A DNA stretch of 64,000 bases from Cynocephalus volans (taxonomy: Eukaryota > Chordata > Mammalia > Dermoptera > Cynocephalidae), in the NCBI RefSeq assembly GCF_027409185.1, contig NC_084463.1, forward strand, positions 48,230,907-48,294,906. The letters are read 5' to 3'. Below are positions 46,280-56,800 of this stretch, piece by piece. The notes under the pieces are model-generated. The model made no database searches and had not been told where the DNA came from. It was given only the letters and a program-made list of their open reading frames with translations. Each line of letters starts with the position of its first letter. The stretch's first letter is position 1. The position numbers and the translations under genes are program-made.

Positions 46280-47967
46280 GGGGCACACAGCTGACCGTCA
46301 GCACCTGTGCAAGATGTGGTGATCAGATCAATGCCATCAGCATGCTCACCTCCTCCAATTGCAATTATTCCCCGTGTCACCCAACCAAACTCTGATCAAC
46401 ACCTTCTCCCTTCCCCGCAACCCTAGCAATGCTAGATCTGTTGTCTACCTGTACAAGTCCGACACACCACTGTGGTCTTATTCCCGTCCTTCTTTCTATC
46501 TTAGCTCCCACTTATGAGTGAAGACATGTGGTATTTTTCTCTCTGTGCTTGGCTTGTTTCCATTAACATAATTTTCTCCAAGCTCCTACATGTTGCTGTG
46601 AATGGAAGAATTTCATTCTTTTTATGGCTGAGTAGTATTCCATTGTATACATATACCATATTTTCCTTACCCAGTCATCCACCAATGGATGTTCATTACA
46701 TATCTTGGCTATTGTACATAGAGCTGTGATGAACATGTGAGTGCGGGTATCCCTTCAACATGATGATTTCCATTACTTTGGGTATAAGCCCAGAAGTGGG
46801 ATTGCTGGAATGTGTGGTAGATCTATGTCCAGTTGTTTGAGAAACCTCCATATTGTTTTCCATAGTGGCTACGCTAATATACAATCCCACCAACAGTGTA
46901 GAAGAGTTCCCCTTTATCTGCATCCTAGCCAGCATTTGTCACTCAGTCTTTTTCATTATAGTCATTCCAACTGGCATGAGATGATACCTCAAAGTGCTTT
47001 TGACTTCCATTTCCCCGATGATTAATAATGTTGTGCATTTTTTCAAGTACCCGTTGACCATTTGTATGTCTTCCTTTGAAAAATGAGTATTCATCTTTTT
47101 TGCCCATTTTTTAATTGGAATGTATATATATATTACTATGTAGTTGTTTGAGCTTCTTGTATATTCTGGATGTTAATCCCTTTTTGGATATATAGTTTGA
47201 AAATATTTTCTCCCATTCTGTAGGTTGTCTTTTCACTCTGTTGATTGTTTCCTTTCTGTACAGAAGCTTTTTAGTTTGATATAATCCCACTTATTTATTT
47301 TTTTCTTTTGTTGCTTGTGCTTTGGAGGTCTTCTTCATAAAGTCTTTGCTTAGTCTTACTTTCTGAAGTGTTTCCCCTGTGTTTTTTTCTAAGAGGTTTA
47401 TAGTTTCAGGTCTTATGTCTTTAATCCATTTTGAGTTGATTTTGGTAGGTGGTGAGAGGTGAAAGTCTCGTTTCATTCTTCTGCATATGAATGTCCAATT
47501 TTTCCAGCACCATTTACTGGAGATGCAGTTTTTCCCCCAATGTATGTTCTTGTTACTTCTGCCAGAGATCACATGGCTGTAAGTAGGTTGGTTGATTTCT
47601 GGAGTCTCTATTCTGTTTCATTGGTCGGAGTTCTTATTTTTGTGCCAGTACCATGCTGTTTTGGTTACTGTAGCTTTGTAGTATAATTTGAAGTCAAGTA
47701 ATGTTATGCCTCCAGCTATATTTATTTATTTGTTTATGTTTTGCTCAGGATTGCTTTGGCTATTCAGAGTGTTTATTGTTCCATATAAGTGTTAGGATTG
47801 CCTCTTCTATTTCTGTGAAGAATGCCTTTGGTATTCTGATGGTGATTATATTCAATCTGTAAATTATTTTGGGGAGCATGGACATTTTCGCAATGTTGGT
47901 TCTTCCAATTCAAGAGCATGGAATGTCTTTCCACCTTTCTGTGTCTTCTTTAATTTCATTCAGGAGT

Positions 47968-50556
47968 GATTTGTAGTTCTTTTTTTAAAAATTTATTTTA
48001 TTTATTGAATCAAAATCGATTATATTTTGGGGGTTGAACATTGAGATATGTTGATCAAATCAATATTACTAGCATACGTATTGTTACAAATCCTAATTAA
48101 TCTTTATGCCCCTTGTCCAATCTCTCCCCATCCCCCATTCCCTCCCCCTCCCCCCTCTAATTACCCTAGATTTCTTCTCTCCTTCTGAAAGAATCATGGT
48201 TATTCTGTTAATTTGTTGCCTAGATGATATGTCCAATGCTGAGAGATGTGATTGGGTCCCCCAATATTATCATAGAGCAGATGCTGCTTCTGTCACTCTG
48301 AAATGGGCTTTGTGGAGAGAGACATCCTCTTCTTTTCTTTGACTCTGCTGGTGACTCTCCTTGTGCGAATGCACTCCAGTGGTTGGTGGACCATTTGTGT
48401 GGTGCTTGTGATGTCTAGTCACTTTTGCAGCAGCCATGGTTATTGTGGAGGCTGCAGTGGGCCACCTACAGGGAGGTGCCGTTTCTGGTATGCTCATTGG
48501 CACTGGCGGTATGACTGGTTGTGGAGTGTGTCTGGTTCCCTTCTCCATGTCTCTGGTCTGTGGACAGGCCCCAAGTCACTGGTGCCTTGTGCCAGGTTGT
48601 GGGAGGTGTGTCCAGTCCCCTTCTCCATGCCTTGGGTCCCTGGGCAGGCCCTGAGGTGCTGGCATGGTGTGTCTGGTTGTGGGAGAGAGGTCCGGTCCCC
48701 TTCTCCATGCCTTGGGTCCCTGGGAAAGCCCCAAGGTGCTGGCACAGTGTGCCTGGTTGTGGGAGAGAGATCCAGTCCCCTTCAGGACTCCGGGTGGGCC
48801 CCTGGGTGCTGGCACAGTGTGCCTGGTTGTGGGGGAGAGGTCTGGTCCCCTTCTGCTTGCCTCAGGTCACTGGGCAGGCCCTGAGGCACTATACTGGTGT
48901 GCCTGGTTGTGGGAGAGTGGTCTGCTCCCCTTCTCCATGCCTCAGGACCCTGGGCGGGCCCCAAGGTGCTGGCACAGTGTGCCTGGTTGTGGGAAAGAGG
49001 TCCGGTCCCCTTCTCCATGCCTTGGGTCTCTGGGTGGGCCCCGAGGCACTGGCATGGTGTGCCTGGCTGTGGGAGAGAGGTCCGGTCCCCTTCTCCATGC
49101 TTCAGAACCCTGGGTAGGCCTCGAGACACTGGCTTGGTGTGCCTGGTTGTGTGAGAGAAGTCCGGTCCCCTTCTCCATTCCCTGGGTCCCTAGGTGGGCT
49201 CCAAGGTGCTGGCATGGTGTGCCTGGTTGTAGGAGGGTGTTCCGGTCCCCTTCTCCATGCCCCAGGCCCCTGGCAGGCCTCGAGACACTGGCTTGGTGTG
49301 CATGGTTGTGGGACAGAGGTCCAGTCCCCTTCTCCAAGCACTGGGTCCCTCGGCAGGCCCCAAGGTGCTGGCATGTTGGGCCTGGTTGTGGGAGGAGGGT
49401 CTGGTCCCTGGCTCCATACCTTGCATCACTGGGAAGTACCCAAGGTGCTGGCTAGGTGTGCCTGGTTATGGGAGAGAGGTCCGGTCCGCTTCTCCATACC
49501 TTGGGTCCCCTGGTGGGCTCGGAGGTGCTGGCATGGTGTGCTTGGTTGTGGGAGGAGGGTCCAGTCCCCTTCTCCATGGCTTGGGTCCCCATGCTGGCCC
49601 CGAGGCACTGACACAGTTTGCCTGGAAGTGGGAGTGGGGTCCAGTCGGCAGATCCAAGCCTCTGGTTCCCAGGCAGGCCCCAAGGTGCTGGTGGTGTGCC
49701 CAGGCCAGAACTAATTTTTTATCCTTTGCTTCTAACACGGGGGAACTTCCTGTGGGAACCAGTATTTGAGTGTGTGGTTGTTTAAATTGCTGCTTTGCTG
49801 CTGTTTCCCTAGGGAAGGCTTTTTGTGCAGCTCAGGGTTTAATGGTTGACCTTATAGGTACTTCCAGCTCTCCAGAGACCCAGTGGATCTGTGTTCTATA
49901 GAATCTATGATTTGGGCCTGAGTTTTTCATCAAACTGCATCTCATGCAATTCTGCATTCCTGACCAGTCTCCTCTGAGTGGTCCTGTGCTGATTGGGGGG
50001 CAGATCGGCTGTCCTTGCTGTGTCTCAGTGTTCTCCTGGTGGGCATGTCTCTCCCAACGACTGTGCTACAAACACATCCCATGGGACTGGCCTGGTGCTG
50101 TTCATTGCAATGACTCACCAGCCTCTGAGGGGCTCCCTTTTTCTGGTTGTTCTGGTTCCTCGCTCCTGCGTGGGTCCATGGGAAATCTATTAGTGGTCTT
50201 GTTTTCCTGGGGGTTGCCGAGGCCCTCTTCTCTCCTGCCGCCTCCAAGTAACACAATCTGAAGTGCACAGCTGTGGCTTCTGCAGGCTTCTGCTCTGTGT
50301 GCTCAGCAGCCCCAGCCTTAAAGCAGCTGCAGCCAGAAACTCTCAGAGCAGCTTTTTCTTTCTCTCATTGTCTTTCCCTCCTTCATGAACTCCATAGGTC
50401 TCTCTCCTCCTCTTTCCCTGTGCTCCAGCAGCCCCAGCTTGGCTGATGTTACATTTTTACAGTTGTAAATTGGTTGATTTGTGGGAGAGAGTGACGCTGG
50501 GAACCGTTTATTCTGCCATCTTGACTAGAAACCCTGGTATTCGATTTGTAGTTCTT
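47968..50556 (-). mobile_element. Composite VNTR-bearing L1-derived retroelement, copy 2, with TSD
   Basis: Element 47982-50542 on the minus strand, flanked by the 14-bp duplication gatttgtagttctt at 47968-47981 and 50543-50556. It splits the host L1 ORF2. The layout is identical to copy 1 at 17784. The L1 5' UTR-like head ('tagtcaagatggcagaataa' in reverse at the right end) is followed by about 0.8 kb of unique head, a long VNTR, the 'ccaccacaaccacc'-like module, and a tail 'gatatgttgatcaaatcaat' ending A-rich on its own strand. The clean duplication shows that the whole 2.56 kb moved as one unit by target-primed reverse transcription. Confidence 0.85.
48525..49690 (-). repeat. VNTR, about 14 units of 80 bp
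   Basis: GC-rich tandem repeat. 'ggtccggtccccttctccat' recurs at 48691, 48771, 48841, 48921, 49001, 49081, 49161, 49241 and onward, mostly at exact 80-bp steps with one 70-bp unit. Because 80 is not divisible by 3 and the unit lacks stops in most frames, long overlapping open frames (up to 263 codons) run through both strands. They are artefacts of the repeat. Confidence 0.93.
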
Positions 50557-51752
50557 GTTGGAGAGATCTTTCACCTCCTTGTTTAAATTGATTCCTAGGT
50601 ATTTTATTTTTTCTGGTGACTATTATAAATGGGATTCCTTTCTAGATATCTATTTTTTGCTAATTCATTATTGGAGAATACAAATGCTACTGATTTGCGG
50701 GCATTGATTTTGTATCCTGCAACATTACTGAAATTGTTAATCTGCTCTAAGACTTTTTGGTTAGGGTCTTCAGACTTTTCTCTATATAGGATCATGTCAT
50801 CTGCAAACAGGAGCAGTTTGAATTTGTCCTTTCTAATCTGGATGCCCTTCATTTCTTTCTTTTGCCTGATTTTTCTGACTAGTACTTCCAATACTGTCTT
50901 AAGTAGGAGTGGTGATAGTGGGCATCCTTATCTTGTTCCTGTTTCAAAAAAAGCTGAAAGCTTTTACCAGGATGATATGGCAGTGAGTTTGTCATCTATG
51001 GCTTTTACTGTGTTGAGGTACTTTCCTTTATGCCTGATTTGCTGAGAGCCTTTGTCATTAAGGGATGTTGAATTTTGTTGAATGTTTTTTCTGTATCTGT
51101 TAAGTATTGAGATAATCAGTATTTTTTTTTTTTTTGTCCTTGAAGTAGTTGATGTGGTGTATCATATTTATTAACTTGCATATGTTGAACCATCCTTGAC
51201 TCCCTGGGATGAATTCCTCTTGATCACAGTGTATAATTTATTTGATGTGTTGCTGTATTCTGATGGCTAGTAATTTATTTAGGATTTGTGCCTCTATGTT
51301 CATCAGAGATATTGATGTTTAGTTTTCTTTTTTTTATTGTACCTTTGTTTGGTTTGGTATAAGGTGATGCTGGCCTCATAGTGTGTGTTTGGTTGCGTGG
51401 CCTCTGTTTCAATTTTTTGGAATAGTTGAAAGACAATTGGTATTAATTCATCTTTAAATGTTTGGAAGAATTCAGCAGTAAAGCCATCCAGATCTGGGCT
51501 TTTCTTTGTTGGGAAACTGCTGATTACTGCTTCAATCTTGTTGCTTGTTACTAGTTTGTTCAGGTTTTCTATTTCTTCTTGGTTTTGTCTTGGCAGATTG
51601 TCTGTGTCCAGAAATTTATCCATTTCTTTTAGGCTGTCAAATTTGTTGGTGTATAGTTGTATGTAATAGTGTCTAATGATTATTTGCATTTCTGTGGTAC
51701 CAGTTGTAATATCTCCTTTTTAATTTCTGTTTTTGTTATTTGGGTCTTCTCT

Positions 51753-51818
51753 CTTCTTTCTTTCCTTCTTTCCTTCTTTCCTTCTTTCTTTCCTTCTTTC
51801 TTTCCTTCTTTCTTTCCT

Positions 51819-51906
<88 letters not shown>
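51753..51906. repeat. (TTTC)n microsatellite
   Basis: Long run of ttcc/ttct tetranucleotides that becomes pure cttt repeats to the right. The Leu/Ser/Phe open frames here are artefacts. Confidence 0.98.
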
Positions 51907-53904
51907 TTTATTAACCTATCTAATACTTTTTCTATTTTGTTTCATTAATCTGTTGCATAATTTTGGGGGTCTGTATATCATTTACTTCTGCTCTGATCTT
52001 AATTATTTCTTCCCATCTGTTAACTTTGGAATTGGATGATTCTTGTTTTTCTAGTTCTTTGAGGAGTAGCATTAAATTGTTTATTTGAAATCTTCCTATT
52101 TTATCAATGTAAATATTATTGTGATGAACTTGCCTCTTAGTACTGTTCTTGCAGAAACCTACAGATGTTGATATGATTTTCTTTATTTTCCTTATTTTCT
52201 AGAAATTTTTGATTTCCTGTTTAATTTCTTCTTGGGCTCATAGGTCATTCAGAAGCCTGTTATTTAATTTAAATGTATCTGTATGTGTTATGAGGTTCTT
52301 TTGTTATTAATTTCTAGTTTTAATCCATTGTGGTCTGAAAAGATAGTTGAGGTGATTTTGAGTTTTTAAAGTTGTTGAGACTTGATGTGTGACCTAATAC
52401 ATGGTGTATCCTGGAGAATGTTGCATGTGCTGATAAGAATGTGTGTTCTGTGGTTGTTGGATGATATGGTCTTTAGATCTCTGCCAAGTCCAATTGTTCT
52501 AAAGCATAATTTAAATCCTATTCTTATCTGTTGATCTGTTGCCTGGATGGTCTGTCCAATGCTGAGCAAGTGTTGTTTGGTGCCCCACTATTATTATGCT
52601 TGGGTCTATCTCTTTCTTTAGGTCTGATAGTGTTTGCTTTATATATCTGGGTTCTCCAGTGTTGGGTGCATATATATTTGTGATTGTCATGTCTTCTTAC
52701 TGAATAGATCCCTTTATCATTATATAGTGGCATTCTTTGTCTCTTTTTATGGTTTTTGTTTAAAACCTATTTCATGTGATATGAGAATAGCTACTCCTGC
52801 TCATTTTTTTGTTTCCATTTGCATGCTATATCTCTTTTCATCCTTTCACTAATAGTCTGTGTGCATCTTTACAGGAGAGGTGAGTATCTTGAAGACAGCA
52901 TATAGTTGGATCTAGTTTTTATCCAATCCATCAGTCTGTGTCTGTTGACTGGAGAGTTTAACTAACTCATTTACACTTAGGGTTATTATTGAGAGGTATT
53001 GTCTTACTCCCAGCATTTGATCACATTTCATTTAGATGTTTTAAATATATGTTGTTTCCTTCATCCCCTTTTATTGTTAGTCATCAATGTTTGTTGGTTT
53101 TCTGAGGTGGAAAGACTTAGTTTCCTTTTTCTTTCTCATTTGCATTTGTGTTTTGCCAGTGGGTTTTGTTCATTCTTGTGTATTCATAATAGGGATCATT
53201 ATTTTTCAGATTCCAGATGCAGGACTCCATTGAGAATTTCTTGCAGGGCTAGTCATGTGGTGATAAACTCTTGCAGTTTTTGTTTTGTTTTGTTTTGTTT
53301 TTGTCTGGAAAAACCACTATTTATCTGTCATTTCTGAAGGATAGCCTTGCTGGTTATAGTTTTCTTGGCTGGCAGGTTTTTTTGTTTTTGTATTTTGAAT
53401 GTGTCATCCCATTTTCTTCTCATCTGTAGAGTTTCAGTTGTGAAGTCTGCTGTTATTATGATGGGGCTTCCCTTATAAGTGACTTGATATTTTTCTCTTG
53501 CTGCTTTTAGGATTCTCTCTGTCTTTCAGTTTTGCCAGTTTGACTATAATGTGTCTTGTAGAGGATATTTTTGGACTGAATCTGTTTGGGCATCTTTGAG
53601 CTTCCTGAATCTGAAGGCAATGGTCTCTCGGTATACCTGGAAAGTTCCCCCTATTATTTCATTGAATAGATTATCAATGTCTTTACTTTTCTCCTCCCTT
53701 TTTGGAGCACCCATGATTCAGATGTTTGTGCACTTACTGCTGTCTGCTAGCTCTCTTAGACCTCCTTCATTTTTAAAAAATTCCTTTCTCCCTCCGTCCC
53801 AATTTTTTTTGTCTTCCTGGGTTATTTAATAAAGATCATTTTGGGGATCAAAAGTTCTTTCTTCTGCTTCTTCTAATCTGCTGCTTAAGCTATTGCTTGT
53901 GGGT

Positions 53905-53939
<35 letters not shown>

Positions 53940-53958
53940 TTCATTCATTCATTCATTT
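53905..53958. repeat. (TTTA)n/(TTCA)n microsatellite
   Basis: About nine TTTA repeats followed by four TTCA repeats, inside the L1 ORF1 region. Confidence 0.97.
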
Positions 53959-54589
53959 TATTGAATATGTCTTTCACTTGCAGGAGCTCTGCTGCATTGT
54001 TTTTTATAGTATTAATTTATTTTTAAATTTCCTCCTTCATATTCTGGATACTTTTTCTCATTTCATTGCATTGTCTAACTGAGTCTTATCTCTTTCAGTT
54101 TCCTTAAGATAGTTACTAGAAATTCCTTTTTAGTCATTTCAAGGGTTTCCTGTTCTATAGGGTTTAGTACTTGAGAATTACTTTGTTTCTTTGCTAGTGT
54201 CACATTTACTTTTTTCCCATATATTTAGTATCTTTACATTGATTTCTGGTCATCTGGAAGATCAGTTTCTTTTTGTATCACTCTGGAGTGGACTTTGAGG
54301 GGGAATTCTTCCTTCTCCTTTTCCAGGCTCCTCTAGTGACTCTACTTGTCTCAGTGCAGCTGAATATGCTGCAGGCCACCTGCACAGAGGTAGTGGCTGT
54401 TACTATGGTGGCAAGCATGCTTGCTGTGGTAGAAAGTGTGGTGCTGGCTGTTGTTGATGACTTCCACAGAAGTGTTGTGGGGCCTCCTGGGTCATGGTGG
54501 TGTTAGCTCCTGCTTTCTGTAAAGGCAGGCTGGAGGGCTACCTGGGGGTTTTACCTGCCTAAGCATGCCTAAACACAGAGGTACTGACT

Positions 54590-55437
54590 CAAGCCTTTTG
54601 TCCACGAACCCTTTTTAATCACAAACACACACAAAAAGATTAGAGAACACTTCTTGATTCATTTTATGAGAGTAGAATTACCTTGATATCAGAAGTAGAC
54701 AAAAAATCACATGAAAATATAATATAAATGAAAAAAAATTTTTTTATCGGTAAGGGGATCGCAACCCTTGGCACCGTGTGGTCTACACCACGCTCAGCCA
54801 GTGAGCGCACTGGACATCCCTATGTAGGATCCGAATCCATGGCCTTCGTGCTACTAGCACCGCACTCTCCCAAGTCAGCCACAGGGCCAGCCCTATAAAT
54901 GGAAATTCCTGATAAATGCAGATATAGAAATCTGCAATCAATACTAGCAAACTGAGTTCATCAACATGGAAAAATGATTATACACCATTACCAAATGGGA
55001 TTATTTTACAGATGCAATTTCAACTTAACATCCAAATCAATTAATTCAATACAGAATATTAACAGGTTAAACAAAAATTGCAAGGATTCTCTCAACAGAC
55101 ACAGAAAAACATTTTCCAAATCCAACACCCATTTATTATAAAACTGCTGGCAAACTAGGAATAGAAGGGATCTTTCTATACCTGCTAAAGTGGACCTAGA
55201 AAAAATTTACAGCTAATGCTATACTTAATGGTGAAACCCTTGTGCTCTAATTTATCTCAAACTTGGAGAACAAAAGATGAATGTCCACTATTACCATTCT
55301 ATTTAACATTGAATTAAAAATTTTGCCAGCAAAACTTACATAAGAATTATAAGCAAAATTCTGAAAATTGAAAAAGAAGTAGGACTGTCATTGATTGCAA
55401 ATGACATAAACTTGGTTATAAAATATTTAAGACATTT
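54590..55437 (+). mobile_element. LINE-1 ORF2 fragment, interrupted by a SINE
   Basis: Degraded L1 ORF2: 'gattcattttatgagagtag', then after a SINE at 54731-54893 'aatgggattattttacagat', 'ctgctggcaaactaggaata' and 'cactattaccattctattta'. No open frame. Confidence 0.75.
54723..54901 (-). mobile_element. CYN-type SINE (dimeric) with target-site duplication
   Basis: Minus-strand dimer: 'tatcggtaaggggatcgcaa', 'cgctcagccagtgagcgcac', 'tatgtaggatccgaatccat', and the end 'gccacagggccagccc'. Flanked by tataaatg at 54723-54730 and 54894-54901. Confidence 0.88.
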
Positions 55438-55610
55438 GGGGCCAGCCCGTAGCTCACTTGGGAGAGTGTGGTGCTGATAACACCAAGGCCACAGCTTGGG
55501 ATCCCTATATAGGGATGGCCGGTTAGCTCACTTGGGAGAGCGTAGTGCTGAGGACAAACACCAAGTCAAGGGTTAAGATCCCCTTACCAGTCATCTTTAA
55601 AAAAAAAATA
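55438..55610 (+). mobile_element. CYN-type SINE (dimeric)
   Basis: Plus-strand dimer: 'ggggccagcccgtagctcac' opens the first unit. 'tatatagggatggccggtta' leads into the second, which repeats 'gctcacttgggagagcgtag' and ends 'ccttaccagtcatcttt' with a poly-A tail. The two tRNA-like units are easy to see. Confidence 0.92.
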
Positions 55611-55753
55611 CAACAGTATGTTGCTGTTAATTGTAATGTCAAATTTATTTGTTAAATAGTTCCAAAAAGCAAAATCATTTTTGTTGCATGTTATGGGTTA
55701 ATGTTCCTCTAATTGCAGTGCCATAAAAGCTTATTGAAGTTCTTTTGGTTAAA

Positions 55754-55803
55754 CCAGGCACACCATGCCAGCACCTCAGGCCTGCCCAGGGACCCAGTGC
55801 ATG
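55754..55803 (+). repeat. Fragment of one composite-element VNTR unit
   Basis: 'ccaggcacaccatgccagca' through 'cagggacccagtgcatg' matches one VNTR unit (compare 18691-18740). It stops 14 bp before the first CCAAT box of the histone gene. No other part of the composite element is present here. Confidence 0.65.
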
Positions 55804-55816
55804 AGCGCCTTAAGAG

Positions 55817-55887
55817 CCAATCAGAGCATAGCCTGCCATCGCGCCACCCGGCGGCTAACCAATGGGAGCGCTGCGGTGTTTATAAAA
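55817..55887 (+). promoter_or_regulatory. Histone H3 variant promoter
   Basis: CCAAT boxes at 55817-55821 (agccaatcag) and 55859-55863 (aaccaatggg) and a TATA box at 55881-55887 (tataaaa). This is the standard short promoter of replication-dependent histone genes. Transcription would start near 55911, leaving about 40 nt of leader. No DUX4 consensus motif was found within the adjacent few hundred bases. Confidence 0.85.
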
Positions 55888-55950
55888 GCGAGAGCACTGA
55901 GCCCCTCAGTGCCAGTCCTGAGCGGAGACAGCGGGAGTCCCTTCGTGGTC

Positions 55951-56361
55951 ATGGCTCGCACCAAGCAGAGGGCGCGGAAGTCGACCGGCGGCAAGGCGCC
56001 GCGGAAGCAGCTGGCCGCGAAGGTAGCCCGCAAGAGCGCCCCGGCCACCGGCGGCGTGATGAAGCCGTACCGCTTTCGGCCCGGCTCGGTGGCGCTGCGC
56101 GAGATTCGCCGCTACCAGAAATCCAGCGCCCTGCTGGTCCGCAAACTGCCGTTCCAGCGGCTGGTGCGAGAGGTCGCGCAGGATTTCAAGCCAGACCTGC
56201 GCTTTCAGATGTCGGCCATGATGGCGCTCCAGGAGGCCTGCGAGTCCTACTTGGTGGGGCTGTTTGAGGACGCCAACCTGTGCGCCATCCACGGCAAGCG
56301 TGTCACCATCATGCTCAGAGACATGCAGCTGGCGCGCCGCCTCCGCGGGCCGCGGGTCTAG
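55951..56361 (+). CDS. Histone H3 variant, H3.Y-like, with Met36
   Basis: Intact intronless 136-codon H3 (135 residues after Met removal), starting M-A-R-T-K-Q. The histone fold is complete, and K4, K9, S10, K14, K18, K23, K27 and K56 are kept. Against human H3.1 I count 23 changes: R6, A22, V24, M36, Y39, F41, S45, S58, A59, V62, V74, P80, M86, M89, S98, A107, G114, L121, R122, M124, L130, P133 and V135. Codon 36 is ATG at 56059-56061, so a lysine that normally carries methylation is methionine. P80, R122, M124 and L130 also occur in primate H3.Y as I recall it, so an H3.Y-related lineage is likely. The ending G-P-R-V is unusual. The flanks carry promoter and stem-loop signals, so it is a real replication-type histone gene rather than a retrocopy of an H3.3 mRNA. 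No lesion is visible. Expression and incorporation are unknown. Confidence 0.93.
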   Translation: MARTKQRARKSTGGKAPRKQLAAKVARKSAPATGGVMKPYRFRPGSVALREIRRYQKSSALLVRKLPFQRLVREVAQDFKPDLRFQMSAMMALQEACESYLVGLFEDANLCAIHGKRVTIMLRDMQLARRLRGPRV

Positions 56362-56400
56362 GCTCCACGGGCGGTCGCCCTGAGGTCTTGTCACTCCAAA

Positions 56401-56440
56401 GGCTCTTTTCAGAGCCACCCGTTTGGTACAGAAAGTGGCT
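56401..56440 (+). terminator. Histone 3' stem-loop and downstream element
   Basis: The stem-loop ggctcttttcagagcc (56401-56416) is a perfect match to the histone mRNA consensus, 39 nt after the stop codon, followed by ACCC at the expected cleavage site. A purine stretch 'cagaaagtgg' at 56429-56438 is at the right distance for the U7-binding histone downstream element. Confidence 0.95.
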
Positions 56441-56559
56441 GTAACATGGCGGGTTTCCGGGCGTCCAGGGGGCTTCTTCCGGCGGTCGGTGCCGGTTCTG
56501 TCCCCTCTGTTCGCTTATCAATTAGGTAGGTAATAAACCTAATGAGGTGTTTGCGGTAA

Positions 56560-56800
56560 CTCAGCCCGCTGCCAGTTAGGTTACGAGCCCCGCTAGTTGT
56601 CTGCACGAACTGGAGCATCTGTTCAGACGGCAGCCTAGTTAGGCGCGCGCTAACTCGGCTTAGTGCCAATTAGGTTGGAAGCCCAGTGAGTGGGTGCATT
56701 GTTAACTTGGCCCATCTGCTGTTGGGCTGGCTAGAGGCGTGTGTGTTCTCAGGCCATCTCCAGTTAGGCTAGAAGTCCAGAGTCACGTGTTAACAGCGTA
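56560..56800. repeat. Degenerate tandem repeat (about 95 bp) after the H3 gene
   Basis: Three related blocks: 'gccagttaggttacgagccc' (about 56570), 'gccaattaggttggaagccc' (about 56665) and 'tccagttaggctagaagtcc' (about 56759). Spacing is near 95 bp, and extra partial hits ('cagcctagttaggcgc', 'caattaggtaggtaataaac') lie nearby. Function unknown. Confidence 0.55.

Larger units (their letters stand above)
46280..54530 (-). mobile_element. Nearly full-length LINE-1, minus strand, with nested insertion
   Basis: From right to left it contains a 5' UTR-like region (54270-54530), ORF1 remains (about 53200-54200, with a Q/R/E-rich coiled-coil part), the ORF2 endonuclease (about 51900-53000) and reverse transcriptase (50604-51689, catalytic LLLFADDMILY at about 50790). 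After a nested 2.6 kb element the ORF2 C-terminus and 3' UTR continue down to about 46300. Frames are broken in many places. Microsatellite expansions of TTTC (51753-51906) and TTTA/TTCA (53905-53958) lie inside it. Confidence 0.9.

Noticed and set aside
48521-49769. Several long overlapping open frames on both strands (up to 263 codons) at 48.5-49.8 kb
   Set aside because: They all lie in an 80-bp VNTR with few stops. The same peptide motif appears in three frames because 80 is not a multiple of 3. No start context or conserved domain.
51657-52039. Phe/Leu/Ser-repeat open frames at 51.7 kb
   Set aside because: Translation of a (TTTC)n microsatellite.
55861-55872. 'taaccaatggg' in the H3 promoter as a DUX4 site
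   Set aside because: It lacks the AATCA half of the motif and is better explained as a CCAAT box.
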